From the NCBI GenBank assembly GCA_022839045.1, contig JALHDI010000022.1, positions 5,126 through 69,125 on the forward strand: a DNA stretch of 64,000 nucleotides, given 5' to 3'. The notes beneath the pieces are model-generated. The model did not search any database. It was not told where the DNA came from and saw only the letters and a program-made list of their open reading frames with translations. The DNA comes from Sporomusaceae bacterium. GTDB taxonomy: Bacteria; Bacillota_C; Negativicutes; Sporomusales_B; UBA7701. Position 1 is the first letter of the stretch; every line of letters begins with the position of its first letter. Positions 1-8,269 of the stretch are shown piece after piece. The translations under genes were made by a program, and so were the position numbers.

Positions 1-46
1 GCATGACGTGCAGGAAGTGGTCGAGGGCGGAGTTCGTTTCGCTCAA
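1..46 (-). CDS. 5' fragment of an unidentified gene, cut by window edge
   Basis: Reading leftwards there is a strong ribosome binding site (AGGAGG, complement of about 55-60) eight bases before a TTG start at 46-44. The frame stays open to the window edge and encodes MSETNSALDHFLHVM. The fragment is too short to assign to a family. Its start lies only 40 bases downstream of the stop of the endonuclease-IV-like gene on the same strand, so the two are probably co-transcribed. Confidence 0.5.
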   Translation of the reverse strand, partial: MSETNSALDHFLHVM

Positions 47-86
47 CTGTTATTCCTCCTTGCGATTTATGAGGAACAAGGGGCTC

Positions 87-950
87 CTACCGGCGAGCCA
101 AGGCTGCCCGGTAGTATTCGCGCATGACTATGGCGTCGGCGGCCTGGGTACCGGCCGATTCGCAGACGATCCGCGGCGCGTAGCCGCGGGCAACGATGGT
201 ATCGAGGAGCGGTTCGTGGGGCGGCCCGTAGTCGTCGCCGAAGGTCCAGTGCCGTTTTTCGCCCGCTTTGGTGAATTCGATGCGGCTGAAGTGGATGTGG
301 ACGGCGGCGGCTTTCCGTTCGCCCAGTTTTTCGGCGACACGGTCGAAGGCGGCCTCGTATTCGGCATGGGTGGTGTAACGGCCACCGGTGACGGCGTGCA
401 GGTGGCCGAAGTCAATGGTGGGGATGGTCCATTCGTTCAAAGCGCAGAAGGCCAGGACTTCCTCGAGATTGCCGAGCTGGTTCTGTTTGCCCATCGTTTC
501 CGGGGCGAGGTAGATTCCCTCGAGCAGGCCCTGCTTGTCCGCTTCCTCCAGGATGGCGAGGAAGAGGGCGGCGGCGCGGTCGAGCGCCTGGCTCCTGGGC
601 TGCTTGCCCGGGCCGCCGATGTGGAAGGCGACGCGGTCGGCCCCCAGCCAACGGGCGGCTTCGAGCGATTTGAGGATGTGCCGGGTAGTGTTGGCAGCGA
701 TCGTCGGGTCTTCGGTGGCCAGGTTGATATAGTACGGGGCGTGAACGCTGAGCTTGACGCCGTGCCGCCGGGCGGCCTCGCCGATGGCCCGGGCGGTTTC
801 CTCGCGGATGGTGACGCCGCGGCTGCACTGGTATTCGTAAGCGTCGAGCCCCATGGCGGCCAGCCACGCCGGCATCTCGACCGAGGCCTTATGCCCCGCG
901 GCGTAGAATGCGTCCGGATTCCCGGCCGAACCGAACTGAGCTTGCGACAT
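87..950 (-). CDS. Endonuclease IV-like TIM-barrel protein
   Basis: A 287-residue protein of the AP-endonuclease-2/xylose-isomerase-like TIM-barrel family. Landmarks are the substrate-side strand with LSVHAPYYINLA, the metal-ligand-like histidine in VAFHIGG, the glutamate in LAPETMG, DFGHLHAV with two His, and VHIHFS near the C terminus. These correspond in order to the His/Glu/Asp metal ligands of Nfo-type endonucleases, which cleave DNA 5' of abasic sites. Length matches the family. It heads a minus-strand run that continues into the partial gene at the window start. Paralogues of this fold include sugar isomerases, so repair activity is inferred, not shown. The start ATG follows an AGGAG-like site. 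Confidence 0.8.
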   Translation of the reverse strand: MSQAQFGSAGNPDAFYAAGHKASVEMPAWLAAMGLDAYEYQCSRGVTIREETARAIGEAARRHGVKLSVHAPYYINLATEDPTIAANTTRHILKSLEAARWLGADRVAFHIGGPGKQPRSQALDRAAALFLAILEEADKQGLLEGIYLAPETMGKQNQLGNLEEVLAFCALNEWTIPTIDFGHLHAVTGGRYTTHAEYEAAFDRVAEKLGERKAAAVHIHFSRIEFTKAGEKRHWTFGDDYGPPHEPLLDTIVARGYAPRIVCESAGTQAADAIVMREYYRAALARR

Positions 951-992
951 GTCCTAATCAACTCCTGCAAAAATTATGCCAGTTTTCACTTT

Positions 993-1451
993 TCAAACGA
1001 AAGCGCTGAAGCCGTTCTGGCGGAGAGCTTCGTATACGACGACGGCGACGGCGTTGGAGAGGTTGAGCGATCTGGCGCCGGCCAGCATCGGGATGCGTAC
1101 GCACCGGGAACGGTTGGCAGCAAGGATGCTGTCCGGCAGCCCGGCCGTTTCCCGGCCGAAAACGAGCACGTCCCCGGGGGTGTAGGCGACTTCGTGGTAG
1201 AACCGGTCCGCCTTGGTGGTGTTGAAGTGAAAGTTCCGGCCGGCGTACAGTTTCTCGACGTCGGCGAAGGAGTCGTGGTAGTGGACTTTGACGAGGTGCC
1301 AGTAATCGAGACCGGCCCTCTTGAGGTAGCGGTCGTCGGTGGAGAAGCCGAGCGGCCGCACGAGGTGCAGTTCGCAGCCTGTCGCGGCGCACAGGCGGGC
1401 GATGTTGCCCGTGTTGCCGGGTATTTCCGGTTCGACGAGGGCGATGTGCAT
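993..1451 (-). CDS. trmL: tRNA (cytidine(34)-2'-O)-methyltransferase TrmL
   Basis: A 152-residue SPOUT-class methyltransferase that uses S-adenosylmethionine to 2'-O-methylate the wobble base of leucine tRNAs. Characteristic segments are ALVEPEIPGNTGNIARLC at the N terminus, LVFGRETAGLP in the middle and IPMLAGARSLNLSNAVAV near the end; the last two build the knotted cofactor pocket. Length is exactly that of the single-domain TrmL/YibK group. The ATG is preceded by AGAGGTGATCTC. It lies in a minus-strand series of housekeeping genes, with a gap of 123 bases to the DUF503 gene upstream. Confidence 0.93.
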   Translation of the reverse strand: MHIALVEPEIPGNTGNIARLCAATGCELHLVRPLGFSTDDRYLKRAGLDYWHLVKVHYHDSFADVEKLYAGRNFHFNTTKADRFYHEVAYTPGDVLVFGRETAGLPDSILAANRSRCVRIPMLAGARSLNLSNAVAVVVYEALRQNGFSAFV

Positions 1452-1574
1452 GAGATCACCTCTGCGGGGACCGCCTGGGCAGCAAGGCCTGCGGTCTTGT
1501 CCATTATTATGTACACATTTGTCCGCATAAAAGTACAGTTGCGACGGTCGACTGCGGTACGGCCGCCCCGCCTG

Positions 1575-1856
1575 TCACAGGTATTCGACGCTGAAGGCGG
1601 CGACCTCGGCTTCGCTGCAATCGTCGAGGATCCGCCGGACGAGTTCGGCCTGCCTGACGAGCACGGCCCGGCTGCCGCCGGCGATGGCGACTTCGAGCGC
1701 CGCGCGCTGCCAGGTGTCCTGGTGCCCGGTCTCGGCCACGGAGGCGCCGCAGCGGGAACGGATGCGCCCGACGACGCTGCGCACGACCTGGCGCTTGGCT
1801 TTGAGCGAGCCGGCGGCGGGGATATGGAGTTCGACGGCGCATACCACGACCGCCAT
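1575..1856 (-). CDS. DUF503 family protein (YlxP-like)
   Basis: A 93-residue protein with the DUF503 pattern: a hydrophobic first strand (VVVCAVELHIP), the basic SLKAKRQVVRSVVGRIRSR segment, then an acidic second half ending in FSVEYL. Members are small and often sit in the ribosome-biogenesis neighbourhood near rbfA; their biochemical role is unsettled. The ATG lies two bases after the stop of the YjbQ gene and has no clear ribosome binding site, so translation is probably coupled to that gene. Confidence 0.85.
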   Translation of the reverse strand: MAVVVCAVELHIPAAGSLKAKRQVVRSVVGRIRSRCGASVAETGHQDTWQRAALEVAIAGGSRAVLVRQAELVRRILDDCSEAEVAAFSVEYL

Positions 1857-1858
1857 GG

Positions 1859-2248
1859 CTAACGACCGACCAGGGTCACGCAGACCGTCCGGCGGCGCGG
1901 ACCGTCGAACTCGCCCAGGTATATCGCCTGCCAGGTGCCGAGCACGAGACCGCCGCCCGTTATCGGCACGGTCGCCGCCGCTCCCAGCAGGGAGGCTTTT
2001 ATGTGGGCCGGGGAGTTGCCCTCGGCGTGGCGGTAGGGCAGCCGCGGCACGAGTTTGTCGAGGCCGGCCAGCATGTCGGCGACGACGTCGGGGTCGGCGT
2101 TTTCGTTGATGGTGACGCCGGCGGTGGTGTGGGGAACGAAGACGTGGCAGACCCCTTCGCCGACGCCGCCTGCTCTGACAATGGCCGCTACCTGGGCGGT
2201 GATGTCGAGGAACCCCTCGGCGGGGGTGGAGATGACGAATTTGTCCAT
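1859..2248 (-). CDS. YjbQ/UPF0047 family protein
   Basis: A 129-residue protein of the secondary thiamine-phosphate synthase (YjbQ, UPF0047) family. Diagnostic parts are VCHVFVPHTTAGVTINEN, the histidine-rich PYRHAEGNSPAHIKASLLG and the C-terminal GTWQAIYLGEFDGPRRR, all conserved around the family's metal/phosphate pocket. The frame is open about 20 codons further upstream, but the ATG at 2248 has AAGGTGAG at good spacing and fits the family length, so it was chosen. It directly precedes and probably couples to the DUF503 gene. The physiological reaction in bacteria is debated; the name reflects weak thiamine-phosphate synthase activity reported for the family. Confidence 0.9.
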   Translation of the reverse strand: MDKFVISTPAEGFLDITAQVAAIVRAGGVGEGVCHVFVPHTTAGVTINENADPDVVADMLAGLDKLVPRLPYRHAEGNSPAHIKASLLGAAATVPITGGGLVLGTWQAIYLGEFDGPRRRTVCVTLVGR

Positions 2249-2366
2249 AAAGCTCACCTTCTTCGTTGTTATAGTTCCATAGCGGCCAAGAAAAATCCTA
2301 TGACCCACCTATAAAACAAAAACGCCCCGCTGGGGGGATGTTCTATTGCCCATTAAGATAAGTCGA

Positions 2367-2486
2367 GGGACGTTCAGAATCCTCCAGATGCAAGGCGGCT
2401 TCGCCGGGCGCTTGCTAGCGTACTCGGTCGTACACCAGCAAGCGCCCGGCGAAACAACGCAGCAGATGGGGGGTTATCAACGTCCC
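2367..2486. repeat. Imperfect palindromic repeat, copy A
   Basis: The outer arms are an inverted repeat of about 25 bases: GGGACGTTcagAAtCCtCC at the left pairs with GGGGGTTATCAACGTCCC at the right, both followed inwards by the CAGATG / complementary CATCTG core. A perfect inner 14-bp stem is formed by 2403-2416 and 2437-2450. Homologous elements lie at 11773-11895 and 28061-28180. The right end stops three bases before the ferredoxin stop codon. Confidence 0.8.
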
Positions 2487-2488
2487 GA

Positions 2489-2884
2489 CTAGCCGTGGAT
2501 GAGGCGAGGGATGCACTTCATGCACACCCAATCGCTCTCGCCTTTGGATTTGATGGGCAGCAGCGGCCGGTCGTACTCGGTGGTGCCGCAGAGGTGGCAT
2601 TTCATGGTAACGTTGTATTCCGGCTTGTCGGTCAGCGTTTTCTTGTGTTCGTGGACGGCGTGTTCGTCGAAGGGGACGGTTTCGCGTTCTTCGAGGGTCA
2701 GGGCTCCGGTGGGGCAGACGCCCAGGCAAAAGCCGGCCCCGTCGCAAAGCTGTTCGCGGCGGACCTTGGCCTTGCCGCCCACTATTTCGATGGCGCCTTC
2801 GGCGCAGGGGGTTACGCATTTGCCGCAGCCTGTGCAAAGGTCTTCGTCGATCTTAACTATTTTTCGCTTAACTTTCTCCATCAT
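2489..2884 (-). CDS. 4Fe-4S ferredoxin-type protein with C-terminal zinc-ribbon-like motif
   Basis: About 131 residues. The N-terminal half carries two cysteine clusters, [11 protein letters not shown] and [16 protein letters not shown]. The first is a standard CX2CX2CX3C motif; the second has CX5CX3C and lacks one of the usual cysteines. The C-terminal part has CHLCG and CMKC, a likely metal-binding pair. Such proteins shuttle electrons to oxygen-sensitive enzymes. It follows two 2-hydroxyacyl-CoA-dehydratase-related genes on the same strand, which suggests it serves them. The frame is open to 2995 with a GTG start, but only the ATG at 2884 (or 2881) has an AGAGGTG site in front, so 2884 was preferred. 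Confidence 0.85.
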   Translation of the reverse strand: MMEKVKRKIVKIDEDLCTGCGKCVTPCAEGAIEIVGGKAKVRREQLCDGAGFCLGVCPTGALTLEERETVPFDEHAVHEHKKTLTDKPEYNVTMKCHLCGTTEYDRPLLPIKSKGESDWVCMKCIPRLIHG

Positions 2885-2996
2885 CCGCACCTCTTCCGTT
2901 GTCGTCTGCTTCCAGTATATCCGCGGGTTGAGCGGCCAGCAGTGATATCCGTCACACTTCGGCGCTTTTTTCGCCGGCCGAACCTCTTCGCTCACC

Positions 2997-4100
2997 TTAC
3001 TTAATTTGCTTCTGTGCGGCGGCAGCCGTTTCCTGTTTCTTTCGCCGGTAGCGCAGCAAATCGACGAACGCCTCGAGGCGCGTTATCGTCCCCGCTTCGC
3101 CGGTCTGCTCGTCGAAAGCCAGCGACAGCACGGGGATGCCTTCTTTTTCGCTCACCGCGGGCAGGATGTTCTTGGCGATGATTTCGGGCATGCAGGTGAA
3201 GGGGAACACGTGGATTATGCCGTCGAAGCCGGTCTGTCCCAAGGCGGCGGTATGACCGATGCTTTTGATGCCGTGGCCGCCGACGTAGTGGCCGAGGAAG
3301 GGCGCCGCCGCGGCGATCACGGCCGCTGACCGGCGGAGGGCGGCCCTGTCCCTGAGGATGTGGGCGTCTACGTAGTCGCCCAGGAGCATGGTCGGGCGGA
3401 CTTCGACCCCCATCCGCCCCAACCGGCGGATGAGGCCGCCGTTGACGCAGCTTTCGAGCATTACGTAAACTTCCCCCACCAGGCCCACCCTGAGGGGCTC
3501 CGGCCCGCTCCCAGTCGGCAATGATTCCAGCCTCCGCAACAGCGCGGCAACCGCTCCGTCGACGGCGGACGGGCTGGCGGCGGCGTCGACGGCGGCTATC
3601 GCCCGGAGGCGGGCGGCATCGACATCGCCGGCCGCAGCGGCACGCGGCCGGGCGCGGCAGGCCGCATGTTCGATGGCGTCGAGGGCCCTGAGCTTGGCGC
3701 CGGCCAGCCGGAAGGCGGGCCAGACGGGCCGCAGACCGCCGGGGGTGAGCCGCCGCAGGGCCTGCCAGACGCTGGCGAGGTCGGGCTCGACGATGATCAT
3801 GGCGAATTTATAGCCGAGGTCGTGGAGGATGTCGCCCTGTACGGTTGCGTAATAGCCGAGGCGGCAGGGGCCCACCCCGCCGCAGGTGAGGATGGTGTCG
3901 GCGCCCGCCTCGAGGGCCTGGATGAAGTTGCCCAGCGTCGTTTTGAACGGCAGGCAGGCTGTTTCGGGGGAAAACCTGGCTCCGATCTCAATCGTCGTTT
4001 TGCTGATGGGGGGCGGCGGCATCGCCCGGACCCCCAGCGTCGTCAGCAGGGCTTTGAGGACGATGTCCAGCGTCCCCATGTGAGGAAAGGTGACGTTCAT
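2997..4100 (-). CDS. 2-hydroxyacyl-CoA dehydratase-related protein (HgdB/FldB-like)
   Basis: A 367-residue protein related to the D-component of 2-hydroxyacyl-CoA dehydratases and the activase-associated DUF2229 group. It has [30 protein letters not shown] and, near the C terminus, [17 protein letters not shown] and [19 protein letters not shown], which are cluster-binding and C-terminal signatures of this family. The ATG at 4100 has AGGAGG six bases ahead and overlaps the preceding stop by four bases (ATGA), so the two genes are translationally coupled. No ATP-dependent activator gene (HgdC/BcrA type) is visible next to it. It may be an ATP-driven reductase subunit; substrate unknown. Confidence 0.8.
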   Translation of the reverse strand: MNVTFPHMGTLDIVLKALLTTLGVRAMPPPPISKTTIEIGARFSPETACLPFKTTLGNFIQALEAGADTILTCGGVGPCRLGYYATVQGDILHDLGYKFAMIIVEPDLASVWQALRRLTPGGLRPVWPAFRLAGAKLRALDAIEHAACRARPRAAAAGDVDAARLRAIAAVDAAASPSAVDGAVAALLRRLESLPTGSGPEPLRVGLVGEVYVMLESCVNGGLIRRLGRMGVEVRPTMLLGDYVDAHILRDRAALRRSAAVIAAAAPFLGHYVGGHGIKSIGHTAALGQTGFDGIIHVFPFTCMPEIIAKNILPAVSEKEGIPVLSLAFDEQTGEAGTITRLEAFVDLLRYRRKKQETAAAAQKQIK

Positions 4101-5008
4101 GGGCGCCTCCTGCGAAGCATATCGGTGAACGCCTCCAGCCTTGTGACAAGGCCCGCTTCGGCGGTATGTTCGTCGAGGGCGAGGAGCAGGAAGGGGACGC
4201 CGCGTCGACCGGCCTGCAGGCGCAGTTGCTCGCCGATCAGGGAATCGGGGCCGCAGGCGAAGGAGGTAAGGAAGATCATACCGTCCGGCGGCGGGCTGGC
4301 CGCGAGGAACGCCAGGGCCGCCCCCGCCAGGCTGCGGCAGTAGTGCCAGAAGATGTTCTTCGGCAGCGCGGACGCAGCTTGGTCGGCGGCCCGCGGGTCG
4401 GCGCGGTCGGGGGTTACGACGTCCATCCCCATGCCCGCCAGTTTGCCGATAACGTCCATGCTGATCTGCCGGTCGTAGAGGATGTAAGGGTGCCCTACCA
4501 GGACGATGCGCGGGCGGTCCGCCGTATCTCCGGCAACGGCGCCCGCATTGGGGCGGCAGCACTCCCGCCAGGCCCTCTGCCAGGCGTAGAGGCTGTAAAG
4601 GGGTGAGCGTCCGAGGGTTTCGCCCACGCCGGTTATCGCGTGCAGTAAGCTGCGGCGGCTGGAGCGTAGGTCGACGGTCGGGGCGACGAGGGGCGGGCCG
4701 CCGGGCAGAGCGGCGCGCATGATGTCGGGCAGACCGATGATCTTGGGGCATGAATAGTGCCCGGCCGCGGCGCTGACCACCCGCGGCAGGAAAAGGAGAT
4801 CGACCTTGTCTGCGAGGGCGCGGGCATGGCCGAAAAAGGCCTTGACCGGCAGGCAGACTTCGTCGATGCAGCCGCCGGCCTCGATGACCGACTGCGTCGT
4901 TTCCGGCGATACTACCGGATCGGCGCCGAGCCTGCGGAAAAATCCGTCCCAGACGTCGCCGTAATAATAGTAGAGAAGCCCGCGGGGGATGCCCACCGTC
5001 GGCGGCAA
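4097..5008 (-). CDS. Acyl-CoA dehydratase activase-related protein (DUF2229-like)
   Basis: A 303-residue protein whose N terminus, TVGIPRGLLYYYYGDVWDGF, is typical of the DUF2229/CoA-substrate-specific enzyme group. It carries GGCIDEVCLPVKAF, YSCPKIIGLPD and a C-terminal TSFACGPDSLIGEQL, with conserved cysteines likely to bind an Fe-S cluster. The end (LLLALDEHTAEAGLVTRLEAF) is clearly homologous to the end of the downstream protein at 2997-4100, so the pair are diverged paralogues. The chosen TTG start follows GAAGGA at workable spacing. Co-translation with its partner by a 4-base overlap argues for a heteromeric complex. Confidence 0.8.
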   Translation of the reverse strand: MPPTVGIPRGLLYYYYGDVWDGFFRRLGADPVVSPETTQSVIEAGGCIDEVCLPVKAFFGHARALADKVDLLFLPRVVSAAAGHYSCPKIIGLPDIMRAALPGGPPLVAPTVDLRSSRRSLLHAITGVGETLGRSPLYSLYAWQRAWRECCRPNAGAVAGDTADRPRIVLVGHPYILYDRQISMDVIGKLAGMGMDVVTPDRADPRAADQAASALPKNIFWHYCRSLAGAALAFLAASPPPDGMIFLTSFACGPDSLIGEQLRLQAGRRGVPFLLLALDEHTAEAGLVTRLEAFTDMLRRRRP

Positions 5009-5150
5009 GGCTCATCCTTCCTTTCGCGCCGCCTGTGGCGGCCTCGTGTTTAACTCTATTATTATCACCGCCGTCGCCTCCGGTTATAAGGATGTGAAAA
5101 AAATAACTACTTTTCGTCACTGCACTCTTCTCTCTTGGCCGAAATCGGTG

Positions 5151-5293
5151 TATAATAAGGGAAACAGTTTCTGACGCAGCGGGCCTCCGGCCTGCTGGGG
5201 AGGAATCGGCACCCTGTCGAATCTGCACGCAAGGGCCGCGCGCCTGCGCCGAGGATGGCGAAGTTTACCGTACGGTGACGTCCGCCTTTTTTT
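5151..5293 (+). promoter_or_regulatory. Candidate attenuated leader of the hydrogenase-maturation genes
   Basis: A TATAAT box at 5151-5156 precedes about 130 bases of GC-rich, structured sequence. One stem-loop is CAGCGGGCC-TCC-GGCCTGCTG near 5177-5197. The region ends in a hairpin at 5257-5286 (GGCG...CGCC with an inner ACCGTACGGT palindrome) followed by seven T residues at 5287-5293. A terminator about 55 bases ahead of the first start codon suggests attenuation. I do not recognise the fold as a known riboswitch, and the -35 is weak. Confidence 0.4.
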
Positions 5294-5349
5294 GCCCTTG
5301 GCAGAAGAAGGTTTTTTATTTTTGGTTTTGCCGGCGGGAGGAATGGAGA

Positions 5350-5562
5350 ATGGCGAAGCGCATCGGGGTCGTCGGCATCGTTATCCACGAGCCGAAAAAC
5401 GTCGCGGAAAGAGTCAATACGGTGATTTCGGGCTACGGCCATATTGTCATCGGCCGCATGGGCATACCGAAGCCCGAGGCCAATGTGGGCGTTATCGCCC
5501 TGATTATCGAAGGCACGACCGACGAAGTCGGCGCCCTGACCGGCCGACGCCTTTATCGATGA
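5350..5562 (+). CDS. Truncated iron-only hydrogenase system regulator (TM1266 family)
   Basis: The ATG at 5350 follows GGAGGAATGGAGA. The 70-residue product, MAKRIGVVGIVIHEPKNV..., matches the small ferredoxin-fold regulators found beside [FeFe] hydrogenase maturases. Family members run to about 80-85 residues and continue after GALTGK with a short LG....GV.V.. tail. Here the reading frame changes right after GALTGR and ends with RLYR and a TGA at 5560-5562. The last 12 or so residues are therefore missing, and the DNA passes straight into HydG codons in another frame. The role is inferred from the family and from hydG next door; function of the truncated form is doubtful. Confidence 0.7.
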   Translation: MAKRIGVVGIVIHEPKNVAERVNTVISGYGHIVIGRMGIPKPEANVGVIALIIEGTTDEVGALTGRRLYR

Positions 5563-5620
5563 CGCTCTCATCGAAAGACTGCTGACCGAGGCCAAGACGA
5601 AGGCCGGCGACAAGGCCGGC

Positions 5621-6952
5621 GTGCGGCGCATCATCGCCAAGGCCGGCGAGTACAAGGGGCTTACCGCGGGCGAGGTGGCGGTGCTGCTCGAGGTGAACGA
5701 TCCGGAGCTGCTGCGGGAGATGTTCGCCGCCGCCGCCGCCGTGAAGGAGGCGATCTACGGCAAGCGGATCGTCCTCTTCGCTCCCCTGTACATTTCCAGC
5801 CACTGTATCAATAACTGTGTCTACTGCGGATACCGGACCGGCAACAAGGAGCAGCTCCGCCGCCGCCTCGCCCTGGCGGAGGTCAAGGAAGAGGTGGAGA
5901 TCCTCGAATCGCTCGGCCACAAGCGGCTGGCGGTCGAGGCCGGCGAGGACCCGGTCAACTGCCCGATAGACTACGTTACCGACGTGATCAGGGAGATTTA
6001 CAGCATCAAGGACGGCAACGGGAGCATCCGCCGCGTGAACGTCAACATCGCCGCGACAACTGTCGAGGATTACCGCAAGCTGAAAGAGGCCAATATCGGC
6101 ACCTATATCCTCTTCCAGGAGACGTATCACCGCCCGACGTACGCCGCCCTGCATCCCAGCGGCCCGAAGCGGGATTACAACTGGCACACCACCGCGATGG
6201 ACCGGGCGATGAAGGCCGGCATCGACGATGTCGGCATCGGGGTGCTGTACGGCCTGTACGACTACAAGTTCGAAACGGTGGCGATGTTTCTCCACGCCGA
6301 ACACCTCGACCGCGATTGCGGCGTGGGTCCCCACACGATCTCGGTGCCGCGCCTGCGCCCGGCCGGCAGCGTGAACCTCGACAGTTTCCCCTACCTGGTG
6401 AGCGACGAGGATTTCAAGAAGATCATCGCCATCATCCGCCTGGCGGTGCCTTACACCGGCATGATACTGTCCACCCGCGAGGAACCGGAGTTGCGCGACG
6501 AACTGATCACCTACGGCGTCTCCCAGATAAGCGCCGGTTCATGCACCGGCGTGGGCGGCTACCAGCAGGCCTATCACGAACATACCGCCTGCGGTCCGAA
6601 CAGCGGTCAGCAGTTCGAGCCGAGCGACCAGCGGTCGCCGAACGAGATCATCCGCATGTTGTGCGGGAAGGGCTACGTGCCCAGCTATTGCACGGCCTGC
6701 TACCGCCAGGGCCGTACCGGCGACCGTTTCATGGCGCTGGCCAAGAGCGGCGAAATCCAGAACGTCTGCCTGCCCAACGCCCTCCTCACTTTCAAGGAAT
6801 ACCTGCTCGACTACGCGGACGAGCGAACCCGCGCCATGGGCGAAGAGCTGATCGACCGGTCGCTGGACGATATCCCTCAGGATAATATTCGGGCCGCCAC
6901 GGCCGAGCGGCTTAAAGAGATCGAGGCGGGTGAACGGGACCTGTACTTCTAG
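5621..6952 (+). CDS. hydG: [FeFe] hydrogenase H-cluster maturase HydG, 5' end lost
   Basis: HydG is a radical-SAM tyrosine lyase that makes the CO and cyanide ligands of the hydrogenase H-cluster. The product shows the radical-SAM motif CINNCVYCGY and the C-terminal cluster motif CTACYRQGRTGDRFM...NVC (CX2CX22C) that binds the dangler-iron auxiliary cluster. Recognisable HydG sequence (ADAFIDDALIERLLTEAK) starts upstream at 5543, but that frame has no start codon and is closed by a TGA at 5537. The GTG at 5621 is the first possible start and lacks a ribosome binding site. The native start and about seven codons appear deleted together with the end of the upstream regulator. HydE and HydF are not in the window. 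Confidence 0.9.
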   Translation: MRRIIAKAGEYKGLTAGEVAVLLEVNDPELLREMFAAAAAVKEAIYGKRIVLFAPLYISSHCINNCVYCGYRTGNKEQLRRRLALAEVKEEVEILESLGHKRLAVEAGEDPVNCPIDYVTDVIREIYSIKDGNGSIRRVNVNIAATTVEDYRKLKEANIGTYILFQETYHRPTYAALHPSGPKRDYNWHTTAMDRAMKAGIDDVGIGVLYGLYDYKFETVAMFLHAEHLDRDCGVGPHTISVPRLRPAGSVNLDSFPYLVSDEDFKKIIAIIRLAVPYTGMILSTREEPELRDELITYGVSQISAGSCTGVGGYQQAYHEHTACGPNSGQQFEPSDQRSPNEIIRMLCGKGYVPSYCTACYRQGRTGDRFMALAKSGEIQNVCLPNALLTFKEYLLDYADERTRAMGEELIDRSLDDIPQDNIRAATAERLKEIEAGERDLYF

Positions 6953-6970
6953 AGTGTGGCACAAGGCAAA

Positions 6971-7000
6971 AGAGCCGGTTGGTTTGAACCAACCGGCTCT
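6971..7000. terminator. Bidirectional intrinsic terminator
   Basis: A perfect inverted repeat of 14 bp (AGAGCCGGTTGGTT/AACCAACCGGCTCT) lies between the convergent hydG and MFS genes. T-rich sequence follows on both strands. Confidence 0.85.
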
Positions 7001-7007
7001 CGTATTT

Positions 7008-8177
7008 TCACTCTGATACCGCCGGCGCCGTCAGTTTTCCCCGCAGCCACAGTTGGTAGAGGAAGGCGTAGGCCAGGGTGTATATGCCGGCGGCGGCGAA
7101 GACGGTCTGATAACCCCAGGCGGCGGCAACCGCCCCCATGCCGATGGCGCCGATGCCGAAGCCCACATCGACCGCCATGGTGAAGAAGCCGAAGGCGGTG
7201 CCCCGGTTGGCCGGCTGAACGTTGGCGGTGATGATCGTGGCCATGGCCGGGAAGGCCAGGCCGTAGCCGATGCCGATCCCCGCGCCGCACAGCGCCGCCA
7301 CCCAGCCGCCGGTAAAATTCCCGGCCGTCAGCATGGTGAGGCCGAGGACGGCGAGGACGTAGAAGGCCAGACGGTCGGGCCGCAGGACGATGCACAGCCG
7401 GCCGATCCACATGCGGGACAGGACGACGACGACCGAGTAGGCCACGTAATAGGAGTTGAACTCGGTTATTCCCCGGCTGAGCATGAGCAGAGGCAGGAAG
7501 GTCATGATGCTGGCGTAGCAGATGTTGACAGCCGTCAGACTGATGGTGGATATGAACACGGCCGGTGTGGTGACAACTTTTATGAGCGGCAGGGACTGGC
7601 TGGCCGCGGCGGTGATTTTAAGCTTGACCCGGCGTGGGAATAATACCAGGGAAAGTGAGGTCGCTAAGGCGCCGACGCCGATGACCAGCGGCATGCCGCC
7701 CACGGCGTACAGCCAGTTGGCGGAACTGGCGGCGATACCTATGCCGATCATGGTGGAGAGGGTGTAAAAGGCTACCGCTTCGGTGGCGCGGTGTTCTTCA
7801 TGCATCATGGTGACGGTGGTGAGGGCGGAGGCGCTGTAGCCCGAGATGCCCACGCCGTGGAGGAAACGGGCCGCGGTAGCCGTGGCGAGGGTTACGGCAA
7901 GATGGTAGCTGCCGATGGCGGCTATGGAAAGGATAACGCCGGCGGTAAGCACGGGCAGGCCGCCGTAGCGGTCGACCGCCTTCCCGGAAAATAGTCGGAA
8001 CATCAGTGAGCCGATGGAGAACGCCCCGACCGCGAGCCCGATCTGGTGGTCGTCCATACCCAGACTGTGGTAATATATTGGTAGCACCGGCAGAAAGAAG
8101 TTGACACTCATCCAGAAGAACCCGTTGGCGGCAACCAGACTCAGAAAAGGGCGGCTGTAGAACGAACGATCGAGCAA
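7008..8177 (-). CDS. MFS transporter, 12-helix
   Basis: A 389-residue integral inner-membrane protein of the major facilitator superfamily with about twelve hydrophobic helices. The loop between helices 2 and 3 reads GKAVDRYGGLPV, the MFS motif A variant (G-x3-DRxGxxx). An internal repeat of the loop motif after helix 8 is weaker (IGRLCIVLRPDR). This places it near the YwfA/YfcJ-like drug/metabolite exporters, but no substrate can be read from the sequence. The TTG start has GGGGGAG nine bases upstream. It is a stand-alone gene, convergent with hydG and divergent from the SGNH hydrolase gene. Confidence 0.85.
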   Translation of the reverse strand: MLDRSFYSRPFLSLVAANGFFWMSVNFFLPVLPIYYHSLGMDDHQIGLAVGAFSIGSLMFRLFSGKAVDRYGGLPVLTAGVILSIAAIGSYHLAVTLATATAARFLHGVGISGYSASALTTVTMMHEEHRATEAVAFYTLSTMIGIGIAASSANWLYAVGGMPLVIGVGALATSLSLVLFPRRVKLKITAAASQSLPLIKVVTTPAVFISTISLTAVNICYASIMTFLPLLMLSRGITEFNSYYVAYSVVVVLSRMWIGRLCIVLRPDRLAFYVLAVLGLTMLTAGNFTGGWVAALCGAGIGIGYGLAFPAMATIITANVQPANRGTAFGFFTMAVDVGFGIGAIGMGAVAAAWGYQTVFAAAGIYTLAYAFLYQLWLRGKLTAPAVSE

Positions 8178-8269
8178 CCAATCATCTCCCCCGAATTAGG
8201 CATACAAAGAGTGTTCGGTGCAAAACCGTTCAATACCTGTCAAAAAATCGGCCAAAGTGAGGCAATCTT

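Noticed and set aside
2885..2995. Longer N terminus of the ferredoxin from a GTG at 2995
   Set aside because: No adequate ribosome binding site, and the extra residues do not look like family sequence; the ATG at 2884 is well placed.
5165..5205. Possible cyclic di-GMP riboswitch, because of GACGCA followed by GCCTCCGGCC
   Set aside because: The second conserved half and the correct pairing of the aptamer are not present; the matching part is just a simple GC stem.
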